From positions 316,488 to 380,487 of the forward strand of contig NZ_BMTF01000005.1 of NCBI RefSeq assembly GCF_014649535.1: a stretch of 64,000 nucleotides of DNA, written 5' to 3'. Source of the DNA: Streptomyces gelaticus. Lineage in GTDB: Bacteria > Actinomycetota > Actinomycetes > Streptomycetales > Streptomycetaceae. The stretch's first letter is position 1. Every line of letters starts with the position of its first letter. Positions 33,790-42,519 of the stretch are shown one piece after another. The notes under the pieces were generated by a model, which had not been told where the DNA came from, made no database searches, and saw nothing but the letters and a program-made list of their open reading frames with translations. Both the position numbers and the translations under genes were made by a program.

Positions 33790-34620
33790 ATGAACTCCGT
33801 GCGGTGGAGCACCCATGTGATCGAGATCCGCGACGACGACGTGACGAAGCGGTACCGGAAGGGCGACGTCCGTGCCCTGCTCGACCGCGAGTGGCGGGCC
33901 CTGACCCTGCTCGACGCCCATGCGCCGGGGCTCGCCCCCACACCGATCGCCGTCGATCGCGACGCCGTTCCGCCGACGGTGGTGATGTCACGTGTGCCGG
34001 GGGTCCCGTTGCGGGGGTCCCCGGTGGACGCGGCGCGGACGGCGGCGCTGGCCGAGACGCTCGACGCGCTGTACAGGGCGGTCCCGTACGACCGTCTCGC
34101 CCGGGTGCCGGTGCGTCCGGACCACCAGGCCGGGCTGGTCGCGCGGCTGCGCACCTGGCACGGCCGGGGACCCGGGCCGGCTGCCGGATCCGTGGTGCGG
34201 GCGGCGCTGCGCGAGGGCATGGCCTGGCTGGACCGGCCGGGGCTCGCCACCGCGCCGGACGTCCCCGGGGCACCGGTCTTCGGTCCCGGTGACGGTAACC
34301 TCGCCAACTACCTCTGGGACGAGGGCGCTTCCCGGATCCGGGTGGTCGACTTCGAGGACTCCGGCCGCAGTGATCGTGCCTTCGAACTGGCGGAGATCAC
34401 GGAGCACGTCTCCGGCTGGGTCGACGGAGGTTTCGACGCCACGGCCTTCCTCGGCTGTTTCGACCTGACCGCCGAGGAGCACGTCCGCCTGCGCGAGTGC
34501 CGTCGTCTGCTCGCGCTGACCTGGTTGTTCATCCTCTCGTTCGAAGATCCCGCGCATCGCGTGAACCCGCCCGGTACGGCTGAGCGGCAGGCGGGCCGGC
34601 TGCGTGAGCTGCTCGGCTGA
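33790..34620 (+). CDS. APH/choline-kinase-fold phosphotransferase-like protein
   Basis: 276 aa, aminoglycoside-phosphotransferase superfamily. N-lobe RDDDVTKRYRKGDVRALLDREWRALTLL (nucleotide-binding Lys) and PPTVVMSRVPGVPLRG hinge; catalytic loop GPGDGNLANYLWD (Brenner-type HGDxxxxN with the leading His replaced by Pro/Gly) and metal-binding IRVVDFEDSG. It phosphorylates a small molecule or protein in the family; the substrate is not predictable. ATG 33790 chosen over the in-frame start at 33754. A terminator follows. Confidence 0.8.
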   Translation: MNSVRWSTHVIEIRDDDVTKRYRKGDVRALLDREWRALTLLDAHAPGLAPTPIAVDRDAVPPTVVMSRVPGVPLRGSPVDAARTAALAETLDALYRAVPYDRLARVPVRPDHQAGLVARLRTWHGRGPGPAAGSVVRAALREGMAWLDRPGLATAPDVPGAPVFGPGDGNLANYLWDEGASRIRVVDFEDSGRSDRAFELAEITEHVSGWVDGGFDATAFLGCFDLTAEEHVRLRECRRLLALTWLFILSFEDPAHRVNPPGTAERQAGRLRELLG

Positions 34621-34669
34621 CCGACGTGGACACCTGGACTCGTGGTGTGCAGGTCCATGGCGAGGCTGA

Positions 34670-34702
34670 CGTGGGGGCCGGGCGATCCGCCCGGCCCCCA
34701 CG
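34670..34702 (+). terminator. Terminator of the phosphotransferase gene
   Basis: GTGGGGGCCGGGC and GCCCGGCCCCCAC form a perfect 13-bp stem with the loop GATCC, 50 bases after the stop. Confidence 0.85.
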
Positions 34703-34734
34703 CTTCATCCGCTTGCAGGAGCAGCTACCGGGAC

Positions 34735-34876
34735 CAATCGCAGTGCGCCGGGCTTCAGCCCGGTGGTGAAGCGATTCTGAATTGCTGCTCTGGCAGGCAG
34801 GCTGGAGCGGACGGTTCTGCTGCTCGTTGTACTGATGAACGATGGAACGCCCTTCAGGGCGGGGAGCGGAAGTCAA
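34735..34876 (+). mobile_element. Probable IS200/IS605-family right-end remnant (solo end or PATE/omega-RNA-like scar)
   Basis: CGCCCTTCAGGGCGGGGAGCGG ending AAGTCAA (34849-34876) has the hairpin-plus-TCAA form of IS200/IS605 right ends in actinomycetes. A second hairpin CCGGGCTTCAGCCCGG (34747-34762) and about 80 structured bases precede it. No tnpA or tnpB frame remains. The last bases, TCAA, supply the stop codon (TGA on the minus strand) of the secreted-protein gene. Element limits on the left are not certain. Confidence 0.5.
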
Positions 34877-36861
34877 TTCGTGAAGATGAAGTACTGCCAG
34901 GCGCCGTGCGTGGTGGAGTTCACCGTGTCGCCCGAGGTGCCGTTGACGTACGAGGCACGGACGCGCATCCGGTAGCCCGTGTCATGCGTGCCCTTCAGCG
35001 TCACGAGGGTCTTTCCACCGGTGCCGAGCATGAAGTACTGCGAGCCCGCGTCGTACCACTTGCCCTGGTAGTAGAGCTCCAGGGACAGCTTGTGCGAGCG
35101 GTTCTTGTAGTACGTCATCGTCGTCGTGAAGACCGGGTCGGTCTTCTTGTGGAAGTACCGGTACGACGTCTTGCCGATCTTCGCCGTCTTGTACTGCTCG
35201 GAGACGGACGTCGAGACCTTCACCTTGGCGAACGCGGTCGACGTGACCTTCTTCGAGGCGTACCGGCCGTCGCCCTTGAAGACCGCGGTGACCGTGGTGT
35301 CCCGGGTCATGTCCACCGTGGTCGACAGGTCGCCCTTGGAGTTGACCTTGCCGGTCTTCACCAGTTTGTTGGGCTTGTCCGGCCCGAACGGGTCCACCCA
35401 CAGCTCGACGGTGCGGTTCTTGTATGTCGTGCCGAGGTGCGCGGTGAACGACACATCGGTGCCGTAGGAGTACAGCGCCTTGTTGTGGTTCAGGGTCAGC
35501 GAGGTGGCCGACCGGGACACGGCGACCTTGTCGGAGCCGTAGGCCGCCGAGTGGGTCGCGTCGCCCGCGTACGACACCTTGTAGGTGACCTGGCCGCCCG
35601 CGGTCGGGGTGTCGGTGAAGGAGAAGCTGCCGTCCGACTTGAGCGTCACCGCGGGCAGTGCCTTGCCCTTGGGCGACTCGATGTCGGTGCGCGTGACCGT
35701 GGCCTTCGCGCCCGCCGGGAAGGCACCCGCGGACTTCACCCGTCCGGTGACGGTCAGCTTCTTGTCGAGCGCCGACTTGTCCGGTGCGTTCACCGTGACG
35801 GTGGTCGGGGACTTCACGGCATCGGTGAGCACCCGCAGCGAGCGGACGCCCGTGCTGTTCTCGGTGACCGCGAAGAGCCGGCTGGTGTCCGGTGCCCAGG
35901 CCAGCCCGGCCGGCACCAGGAGGTCCGATCCGCTGCTGGTCCCGGTGTTGGGGAAGTCGTACGTCCGGATCGGTGTGGTGGTGTCCTGCTTGTAGACGTA
36001 CACGTCCGGCTCGTACGAGCCGTCGATGCCCGCGGCGACCGTGCCGTCCGGCGCGATGTCGACGGCGTTGGGGTACGCGTCGGAGGGGTACGAGGTCCCG
36101 GTGGTGAGGTCGGACGTCCGGTACGCCTGGTGGCGGTACGGGGCCCCGCTGGCCACCACGACCTGCGAGCCGTCCGGGGTCAGCGCCAGGTCACGCAGGT
36201 TGCTGCCGTCGGTGCGGACCTGTGCGGTGCGCGTGGCCGTCCCCGAGGCGACGTCGTACACGGCCAACTGGACGGGGCTCTGCCCCTCGATCCCGGCGGC
36301 CAGCGTGCCCGGGGCGCCCGGCGTGGACGCCAGGGTCGGGGCCGAGTACCAGGTGCGGTCAGGATCCTGGCCCAGGGTGACGACCGGCTCGGCACCGGAC
36401 AGATCGAGTGACCCGATGTTGCCCTCGGCAGCCGCCCCGTAGCCGAACCAGAGCTTGCCGCCCGCCAGCGCCGGGTAGGCGGGCTCGGTGTTCGCGCCGG
36501 TCGCATAACGGGCGGACTCCACCAGGGCGGAGGTGTCGATCGCCGCGATGGCGTCGGCGCCGCGCACCCCCGCGTACAACGTGCCGGAGTCGGCGGACAG
36601 TTCGAGGCCGGTCACGCCGGGCAGGGACGGGATGGTCCCGACGACGTTGCCGCTGTAGTCGGTGGCGAGGACCTTGCCGCTGGTCGGGTCACTGATGAAG
36701 ACCCGCTGGTGCACGCCGTCGGCGACGACGTCGCCGACGGAAGCGGCGGGAAGAATCTTGGAGGAGTCGGCAGCGGCCGGATTCGCCGCCCCGCCGACCA
36801 GAACCACTGAGCTGAAGAGAACCGCGAGCGAGGTCGCGGTCGAGATTCTGCGCGTACGCAA
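34873..36861 (-). CDS. Secreted protein with YncE-like propeller and Ig-like domains
   Basis: 662 aa. Signal peptide: RRISTATSLAVLFSSVVLVGGAANPAAA, cleaved near residue 31. Residues 40-320 are beta-propeller-like repeats (GVTGLELSADSGTLYAGV, LRDLALTPDGSQVVVASG, NAVDIAPDGTVAAGID, AGLAWAPDTSRLFAVTE); 325-510 are Ig/FlgD-type repeats (TVTVNAPDKSALDKKLTVTGRV, TSLTLNHNKALYSYGTDVSF); then a Lys/Tyr-rich tail. TTG start: an in-frame TAA is 6 bases upstream and GGGGG lies at good distance. The stop comes from the adjacent IS605-like end, so the C-terminus may be altered. Confidence 0.75.
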   Translation of the reverse strand: MRTRRISTATSLAVLFSSVVLVGGAANPAAADSSKILPAASVGDVVADGVHQRVFISDPTSGKVLATDYSGNVVGTIPSLPGVTGLELSADSGTLYAGVRGADAIAAIDTSALVESARYATGANTEPAYPALAGGKLWFGYGAAAEGNIGSLDLSGAEPVVTLGQDPDRTWYSAPTLASTPGAPGTLAAGIEGQSPVQLAVYDVASGTATRTAQVRTDGSNLRDLALTPDGSQVVVASGAPYRHQAYRTSDLTTGTSYPSDAYPNAVDIAPDGTVAAGIDGSYEPDVYVYKQDTTTPIRTYDFPNTGTSSGSDLLVPAGLAWAPDTSRLFAVTENSTGVRSLRVLTDAVKSPTTVTVNAPDKSALDKKLTVTGRVKSAGAFPAGAKATVTRTDIESPKGKALPAVTLKSDGSFSFTDTPTAGGQVTYKVSYAGDATHSAAYGSDKVAVSRSATSLTLNHNKALYSYGTDVSFTAHLGTTYKNRTVELWVDPFGPDKPNKLVKTGKVNSKGDLSTTVDMTRDTTVTAVFKGDGRYASKKVTSTAFAKVKVSTSVSEQYKTAKIGKTSYRYFHKKTDPVFTTTMTYYKNRSHKLSLELYYQGKWYDAGSQYFMLGTGGKTLVTLKGTHDTGYRMRVRASYVNGTSGDTVNSTTHGAWQYFIFTN

Positions 36862-37096
36862 AATGATTTACCCCCACGGTAAGAGAGGCCGCATAGCACC
36901 CGGAGATGAGTCAGGGGTGCGGCCCAGGAACGCAGGGTATGCCATGGCGTCCACAAGTCGTACACATTTGCGGGGCCGGACGGCTCCGGCCCCGCGAATG
37001 GTCGGTTCGCCCGGGTGAGGAACGCCGGCCAGACATCGGCATGCGCTGTTGCCGCTCAACGCGGCATCCGCCCTGTTGGGTTGAACCCCCGTCCTG

Positions 37097-39064
37097 CTAC
37101 TGGTCCTTGGTGTACGTGAGCTTCTCGCCGCTGTCGTTGTTCTCGCGGCGCAGGGTGCCGTCCGGGAGCAGGGTGAGCGTGGTGGCCTTGCCCGCTGTGC
37201 AGGACGTCATGGGCTCGCCCACCGTGACCGTGGAGGGTCCGACCTCGACGGGGCCGCCCGGGGACGGCTCCGCGGTCAGGTCCGCCTGGAACACGCAGTG
37301 GTAGGAGCCGCCGGTGTCGAGCGGGCCGTCCGCGGTGAGGGTGAGGACGCTCTCGCCGACCTCGCCCTGCTGGATGACGAGTTTCCGGGTGGAGTGGCCG
37401 GCCGCGTTGTCTATGGAGCCCGACCAACTGCCGAGGTAGCCGGACGGGATGGGGCCGTCGCCGTTCTTCCGGCCGTCGGTGGGGGAGGGGTCCGGTGACG
37501 ACGGATCGTCGGTCCCGGGGGAGCCCGACGAGTTGTCCGAGGGGGACCGGGAGTCGGTGGGGGACGGCGTGGGGCCCGTCGGCTTGCCGTTCATGAGCGC
37601 GTAGACGGAGCCGCCCGCACCGATGGCCACGAGCACGGCGACGGCGATGAGCGCGACGGTCGCCCCCCTGCCGCGGCGGGCGGATTCGGGCTCGGGCTGC
37701 GGGGCGGTGGGGTAGGCGGGGCCGTACGGGGGTGTGGGGCCGTACGGGGGTGTGGAGCCGTACGGGGGTGTGGAGCCGAACCCGGGCTGTTGGTACGGCT
37801 GGTGCTGCTGCGGCGGATACCCGTACCCGGCCTGGCTCTGCTGGGGGCCGAGCTGAGGGCCGAGCTGGGGGCCGAAGCCCTGGCCGGGGTGCGGCTGGGC
37901 GGGCGGCGGGTAGCCGTAGGCGGGGGCGTGCGACGGCGACGGTGCGGGGGCCGGGGGCTGGGTGCCGGCCGTCGGGGGCGGCGTGTGCACGGGGCGGTCC
38001 GCGGGAGGCGCAGGAGACGCGGGAGGCGCAGGAGAAGCGGGAGGCGCAGGAGAAGCGGGATGCGTGCGAGGTGCGGGCGTCGGGGGTGCGGGGTCCGGAA
38101 CGGGGGCCTGCGCAGCCGCCGCCACCTCCTCCGGGTCCTCCGAGTCCAGCAACTCCACCGCATGGCGTCCGAGTTGGGCTATCAGTGCGCCCGGGAGCCA
38201 GGGTTCGGTCGAGTCGCCGTCGGCCAGACGCTGCAGGATCGCGTCCGTCGCCGGCCGGGCGACCGGGTCCTTGTGCAGGCAGTCCCGGACCAGTTCGACG
38301 AGGTCCGCGGGAACGCCGGTCAGATCCGGTTCTTCCTGCGCGATCCGGAACATCTGCGCGTGCGGGTTGCTGTCGGACGGCCCGAACGGAAGCCGGCCGG
38401 TCGAGGCGTACGCCAGTACCGAGCCGAGGCAGAACACGTCGCACGCCGCGGTCACCCGCTCGCCCCGTATCTGCTCGGGCGCCATGAAACCGGGCGATCC
38501 GACCAGGGCCCCGGTGCGGGTGACAGCACCGTCGGTGACGGTGTCGAGTGCCCGGGCTATGCCGAAGTCGATGACGCGCGGCCCGTCGATCGTCAGCAGG
38601 ATGTTGGAGGGCTTGAGGTCGCGGTGGACGATCCCGGCGGCGTGGATGGCCTGGAGGGCGCGGGTGAGACCGGCCCCCAGGATGTGGACCGAACGCTCGG
38701 GCAGGGGGCCGTAGGCACCGGAGGCCGCGCCCTCGGGGACGCGCGGGCGGCCGGTGACGGTGGCGTGCAGCGAGGGGCCGGCGACGTATCCGGTGGCGAC
38801 CCAGGGCACGGCGGCCTCGGTGTCGGCGTCCAGCACCGGGGCGGTCCAGGTGGAGCCGACCTGGCGGGCGGCCCGTACCTCGTGGCGGAACCGGTCGCGG
38901 AATTCCTGCTGTTCGGCGAGTTCCCCGCGTACCAGCTTGATCGCGACGGTACGCCCGCGGTCGGACCGGGCCAGATAGACCTGGCCCATGCCGCCCGCAC
39001 CGAGCCGGCCCAGCAGCCGGTACGCGCCGATGGCGCGCGGATCCTGTGGCGTCAGGCTCTGCAT
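37097..39064 (-). CDS. Membrane serine/threonine protein kinase (PknB-like)
   Basis: 655 aa. Kinase domain residues about 15-270: GAGGMGQVYLA, VAIKLV, HRDLKPSNIL, VIDFGIAR, GSPGFMAPEQ. A Pro-rich linker (350-500) contains SPAPPA and TPPYGS/P repeats; one TM (GATVALIAVAVLVAIGAGGSVYALM) follows; then a Ser-rich stalk and a C-terminal extracellular domain about 110 aa long with two Cys (YHCVF, TSCTAG). ATG 39064 has GGAAGG upstream. It probably senses an external cue; no PASTA repeats are present. Confidence 0.93.
   Translation of the reverse strand: MQSLTPQDPRAIGAYRLLGRLGAGGMGQVYLARSDRGRTVAIKLVRGELAEQQEFRDRFRHEVRAARQVGSTWTAPVLDADTEAAVPWVATGYVAGPSLHATVTGRPRVPEGAASGAYGPLPERSVHILGAGLTRALQAIHAAGIVHRDLKPSNILLTIDGPRVIDFGIARALDTVTDGAVTRTGALVGSPGFMAPEQIRGERVTAACDVFCLGSVLAYASTGRLPFGPSDSNPHAQMFRIAQEEPDLTGVPADLVELVRDCLHKDPVARPATDAILQRLADGDSTEPWLPGALIAQLGRHAVELLDSEDPEEVAAAAQAPVPDPAPPTPAPRTHPASPAPPASPAPPASPAPPADRPVHTPPPTAGTQPPAPAPSPSHAPAYGYPPPAQPHPGQGFGPQLGPQLGPQQSQAGYGYPPQQHQPYQQPGFGSTPPYGSTPPYGPTPPYGPAYPTAPQPEPESARRGRGATVALIAVAVLVAIGAGGSVYALMNGKPTGPTPSPTDSRSPSDNSSGSPGTDDPSSPDPSPTDGRKNGDGPIPSGYLGSWSGSIDNAAGHSTRKLVIQQGEVGESVLTLTADGPLDTGGSYHCVFQADLTAEPSPGGPVEVGPSTVTVGEPMTSCTAGKATTLTLLPDGTLRRENNDSGEKLTYTKDQ
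37722..37775. repeat. 18-bp tandem repeat inside the kinase gene (linker)
   Basis: Three adjacent copies of CCGTACGGGGGTGTGGRG encode TPPYGS/P on the minus strand. A slippage-prone tract; in-frame changes would only alter linker length. Confidence 0.8.
38003..38056. repeat. Second 18-bp tandem repeat in the kinase linker
   Basis: Three copies of GGGAGGCGCAGGAGAMGC encode PASPAP repeats. Same in-frame length variation expected. Confidence 0.8.
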
Positions 39065-39427
39065 GGCGCTGACACGTCCTTCCCCCGGGATTGAACTGAC
39101 CGTGCCTGGCGTGGCTCGCTCGATCATAGGGATCCACGCCGCGCACGGCCGGGCCGGTTGCGGCTTCGGGGGTATTGGGGGGATCCGGGCGCCGGGACCA
39201 TGCGTTCTGCGCGCACCGGCGGCGGTGGTGGGCGCGGGCGCGGGCCAGGAGTGGGGGTCCCGGAGGTTCATCGCGCCCCTGGACGATGCGGCTCCGCCGC
39301 GGGGTCCCGTCGGTGGGCCGCACGACTGCCCCGTACTCCGACGACCCGACACCCTGCCCACCCGAGCGCCCCACGCCATACAAGGTGGCCATGTCGGACC
39401 GCTCCCGGCGCCGCCTACGCTCGCCGC
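39065..39427. other. Divergent intergenic region kinase/aminotransferase
   Basis: 363 bases with no coding signal. TACGCT at 39416-39421 ends 6 bases before the aminotransferase ATG, which has no RBS, so that mRNA is probably leaderless. No long palindrome noted. Open frames through the gap look like ordinary high-GC noise. Confidence 0.5.
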
Positions 39428-40792
39428 ATGACCCCTCATGCCCCTCATGTCGACCCCGCCGCCGGCGCGGCCGTGAAGGCCGCCGACCGTGCGCACGTGT
39501 TCCACTCCTGGTCCGCCCAGGGTCTGATCGACCCGCTCGCCGTCGCCGGCGCCGACGGGGCGTACTTCTGGGACTACGACGGGAACCGCTACCTGGACTT
39601 CACCAGCGGCCTCGTCTACACCAACATCGGCTACCAGCACCCCGTCGTCGTCGCCGCGATCCAGGAGCAGGCGGGCAAGCTCGCCACCTTCGCCCCCGCG
39701 TTCGCGATCGAGGCGCGCTCCGAGGCCGCACGCCTCATCGCCGAGCGCACCCCCGGCGACCTGGACAAGATCTTCTTCACCAACGGCGGTGCCGAGGCCG
39801 TCGAGAACGCCGTCCGGATGGCCCGGCTGCACACCGGCCGTACGAAGGTGCTCTCCGCCTACCGCTCGTACCACGGCGCCACGTCCACCGCGATCAACCT
39901 GACCGGTGACCCGCGCCGCTGGCCGTCCGACAACGGCTCGGCGGGCGTCGTCCGCTTCTGGGCGCCCTTCCTCTACCGCTCGCCGTTCCACGCCGAGACC
40001 GAGGCCGAGGAGTGCGCCCGCGCGCTCCAGCACCTGGAGGACACCCTCGCCTTCGAGGGTCCCGGCAACATCGCCGCGATCATCCTGGAGACGATCCCCG
40101 GCACCGCGGGCATCATGACGCCGCCGCCCGGCTACCTCGCGGGCGTCCGCGAGATCTGCGACCGGTACGGCATCGTCTTCATCCTCGACGAGGTCATGGC
40201 CGGCTTCGGCCGCACCGGCAAGTGGTTCGCCGCCGAACACTTCGACGTGGTGCCGGACCTGATGACCTTCGCCAAGGGCGTCAACTCCGGTTACGTACCG
40301 CTCGGCGGCGTCGCGATCTCCGCCGAGATCGCCGCGACCTTCGAGACCCGCGCCTACCCGGGCGGACTGACCTACTCCGGTCACCCGCTGGCCTGTGCGG
40401 CGGCCGTCGCCACCATTCGCGTGATGGAGGACGAGAAGGTCGTCGAGAACGCGGCCCGCATCGGCGAGACCGTCCTCGGCCCCGGCCTCCGCGAACTCGC
40501 CGAGCGCCACCCGTCGGTCGGCGAGGTCCGCGGCCTCGGCGCGTTCTGGGCGCTGGACCTGGTCCGCAACAAGGAGACCCGCGAGCCGCTGGTCCCGTAC
40601 AACGCGGCGGGCGAGGCCAACGCGCCGATGGCGGCCTTCGGCGCCGCGGCCAAGAAGAACGGCCTGTGGCCCTTCATCAACATGAACCGCACGCACGCCG
40701 TTCCGGCCTGCAACATCACCGAGGCCGAGGCCAAGGAGGGCCTCGCGGCTCTGGACGCGGCGCTGTCGGTCGCGGACGAGCACACAGCGTGA
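39428..40792 (+). CDS. Class III PLP aminotransferase (aspartate aminotransferase family/omega-type)
   Basis: 454 aa, fold-type I class III. IFFTNGGAEAVENAVRMARLHTG (phosphate cup), YRSYHGATSTAINLTGD, ILDEVMAGFGRTGKWFA (PLP Asp), and TFAKGVNSGYVPLGGV with the Schiff-base Lys. Similar to 4-aminobutyrate/taurine/omega-amino acid transaminases; the substrate is not decided. It stands alone, with a GntR-family gene 133 bases downstream that could control it. Confidence 0.9.
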   Translation: MTPHAPHVDPAAGAAVKAADRAHVFHSWSAQGLIDPLAVAGADGAYFWDYDGNRYLDFTSGLVYTNIGYQHPVVVAAIQEQAGKLATFAPAFAIEARSEAARLIAERTPGDLDKIFFTNGGAEAVENAVRMARLHTGRTKVLSAYRSYHGATSTAINLTGDPRRWPSDNGSAGVVRFWAPFLYRSPFHAETEAEECARALQHLEDTLAFEGPGNIAAIILETIPGTAGIMTPPPGYLAGVREICDRYGIVFILDEVMAGFGRTGKWFAAEHFDVVPDLMTFAKGVNSGYVPLGGVAISAEIAATFETRAYPGGLTYSGHPLACAAAVATIRVMEDEKVVENAARIGETVLGPGLRELAERHPSVGEVRGLGAFWALDLVRNKETREPLVPYNAAGEANAPMAAFGAAAKKNGLWPFINMNRTHAVPACNITEAEAKEGLAALDAALSVADEHTA

Positions 40793-40925
40793 CCCGGGCC
40801 CGCGCGGTCCGGCAGCACAGTCGGTAGCGCGGACCGGCGACATCGCTGTCCGAAAGTGCGACACGCCCCTCCCCTGCCCGGATCCGGGCACAGCGGCCCT
40901 GGCTTAAGGTGACCGCAGGAGAAAA

Positions 40926-41699
40926 ATGGGGAGGGGCGCCATGTGCGCGAGCGGAGCTGTGACCCGCAGTACGCTGCGGCAGCAGATCGCGGACGCGCTG
41001 CGTGACGAGGTGCTCGCCGGGCGTCTGCAGCCGGGGCGGGAGTTCACGGTCAAACAGATCGCCGAGCAGTACGGCGTGTCGGCGACACCGGTGCGCGAGG
41101 CGCTCTTCGACCTCTCCGCGCAGGGACTTCTGGAATCGGACCAGCACCGGGGCTTCCGGGTAAGGGAGTTCACCGTCGCCGACTACCGGTCCCTGGTCGA
41201 GGCCCGCAGCCTGGTCATCGACGGGGTCATCCGCGGCATCTTCTTCGGCGCCGGGCTCCCGACCGCGCAGTTGACGGGGTATCGGGACTGCCTGGTCTCC
41301 GTACGCCGCAGGGCCCAGGAGGCCGCGCGGGCGGCGCGGGGCGGCGACCTCGACATCCTCATCGGCTACGACCTGCGGTTCTGGCGCGAGCTCGGCGCGC
41401 TCGTGGGCAACGCGTACATCAACGACTTCCTGCACCGACTGCGCGTCCAGGCCTGGGTGTTCGCGGTGCCCTACCTGCGCCATGACGCGGCCGCCCGGGA
41501 CTGGCTCTGGCACGGCCATCAGGACCTCGTCGCGGCGGTCACGCTCGGCGAACACGACGCGGTACGGGCGGTGCTGGACGACTACCGGACCCACGCGATG
41601 AACTGGGCGGACCGGCTCGCGGCCGGTGAGCTCGGGCATCCGCGGCGCGGCGCCGGGCCGGCCGGACAGGCGCCGGGCCCCGGGGCGCCGCGCGGGTGA
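40926..41699 (+). CDS. GntR-family (FadR/FCD) transcription regulator
   Basis: 257 aa. GntR winged helix about residues 12-78 (TLRQQIADALRDEVLAGRLQPGREFTVKQIAEQYGVSATPVREALFDLSAQGLLE), then an all-helical FCD ligand domain. ATG 40926 has AGGAG 4 bases upstream; ATG 40941 with GGGGAGG is equally possible. The last 4 bases are shared with the next gene. Possible regulator of the aminotransferase upstream. Confidence 0.88.
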   Translation: MGRGAMCASGAVTRSTLRQQIADALRDEVLAGRLQPGREFTVKQIAEQYGVSATPVREALFDLSAQGLLESDQHRGFRVREFTVADYRSLVEARSLVIDGVIRGIFFGAGLPTAQLTGYRDCLVSVRRRAQEAARAARGGDLDILIGYDLRFWRELGALVGNAYINDFLHRLRVQAWVFAVPYLRHDAAARDWLWHGHQDLVAAVTLGEHDAVRAVLDDYRTHAMNWADRLAAGELGHPRRGAGPAGQAPGPGAPRG

Positions 41700-42451
41700 C
41701 CCCCACGCCGCCCATGGCCACTGTGCGCAACGCGCCCACCGCATTACGCTGTCCCGACCATCCCGAACATCCGATGCGCACCGTGGGAGAGCGAGACTTC
41801 GTGGCCTGTGACCTGTGGCTGGTCCCCCTCGTCGATGTGCTGTGCCACAGCCCCGACAACCCGTTCGCCGAAGAGATAGCCGTCTACGACAAGGCGTTGG
41901 GCGAGGCCGGACTGCCGCCCGTCCCCGTGTACGCCTACATGCCGGGGCTGACGGGCGACGTCGCCCCGGTCGCGGGCTTCGACTACGACGCCCTGCACTT
42001 CCTGCGCCGCGCCTTCCTGCTCCAGCTCAGCGGTCTCGCCGTCACGCCGGTCGGCGAACTGGGCGGGGACTACGAGCAGTTGCTGGAGATGTTCGAGGCG
42101 ACGGCCCGTCAGTCCCACCTGGTCTGGCACTACGACCACGCCGGGGCGTACGTCCCGCTGGACTTCGCCGCCCCGCTGTCCGGCGACGACCTGCTGGAGG
42201 GCGGCGGTCCGCTCGGCTCCTCGCACGGACTGCTGCGGGAGTTGCAGTACGTCGCCCCGTCCATCGGCATCGACCCGGCCAATCCGCCGGCCGCCCCGCT
42301 GCCGCCCGCCGCACCGACCTCCCTGGAGGAACCGGCGGCCCCGATCCCGTACGACGACAGCCCGTTCGCCCGTGAGCGGCACGTCTGGCTGGGGCTGCAC
42401 GCGGCGGCCACCCGCAGCCTCGCCCAGGGCTCAATGATCATCTTCAGTTGA
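41696..42451 (+). CDS. Conserved hypothetical protein
   Basis: 251 aa, GTG overlapping the GntR stop (GTGA). Soluble: DLWLVPLVDVLCHSPDNPFAEEIAVYDKAL, YDALHFLRRAFLLQLSGLAVTPVGELGGDYEQLLEMFEAT, and a Pro-rich linker, then a short conserved end (HVWLGLHAAATRSLAQGSMIIFS). The pattern is that of a small actinomycete-restricted family I cannot name. Translation is coupled to the GntR gene. Confidence 0.75.
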   Translation: MTPTPPMATVRNAPTALRCPDHPEHPMRTVGERDFVACDLWLVPLVDVLCHSPDNPFAEEIAVYDKALGEAGLPPVPVYAYMPGLTGDVAPVAGFDYDALHFLRRAFLLQLSGLAVTPVGELGGDYEQLLEMFEATARQSHLVWHYDHAGAYVPLDFAAPLSGDDLLEGGGPLGSSHGLLRELQYVAPSIGIDPANPPAAPLPPAAPTSLEEPAAPIPYDDSPFARERHVWLGLHAAATRSLAQGSMIIFS

Positions 42452-42490
42452 GGGCAGACCCCTCGGGGCCTGTCCGTTCCCGGCCTTTCC

Positions 42491-42514
42491 CGGGCGCCCG
42501 TTTCCGGGCGCCCG
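42491..42514. terminator. Bidirectional terminator between convergent genes
   Basis: CGGGCGCCCG-TTTC-CGGGCGCCCG: 10-bp arms, each arm also self-complementary. It lies 40 bases after the plus-strand gene and just past the end of the SLATT gene. Confidence 0.75.
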
Positions 42515-42519
42515 CGAGG

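Noticed and set aside
33790..34620. Aminoglycoside resistance gene
   Set aside because: Only the general kinase fold is visible and the usual HGD is replaced; no evidence for aminoglycoside as substrate.
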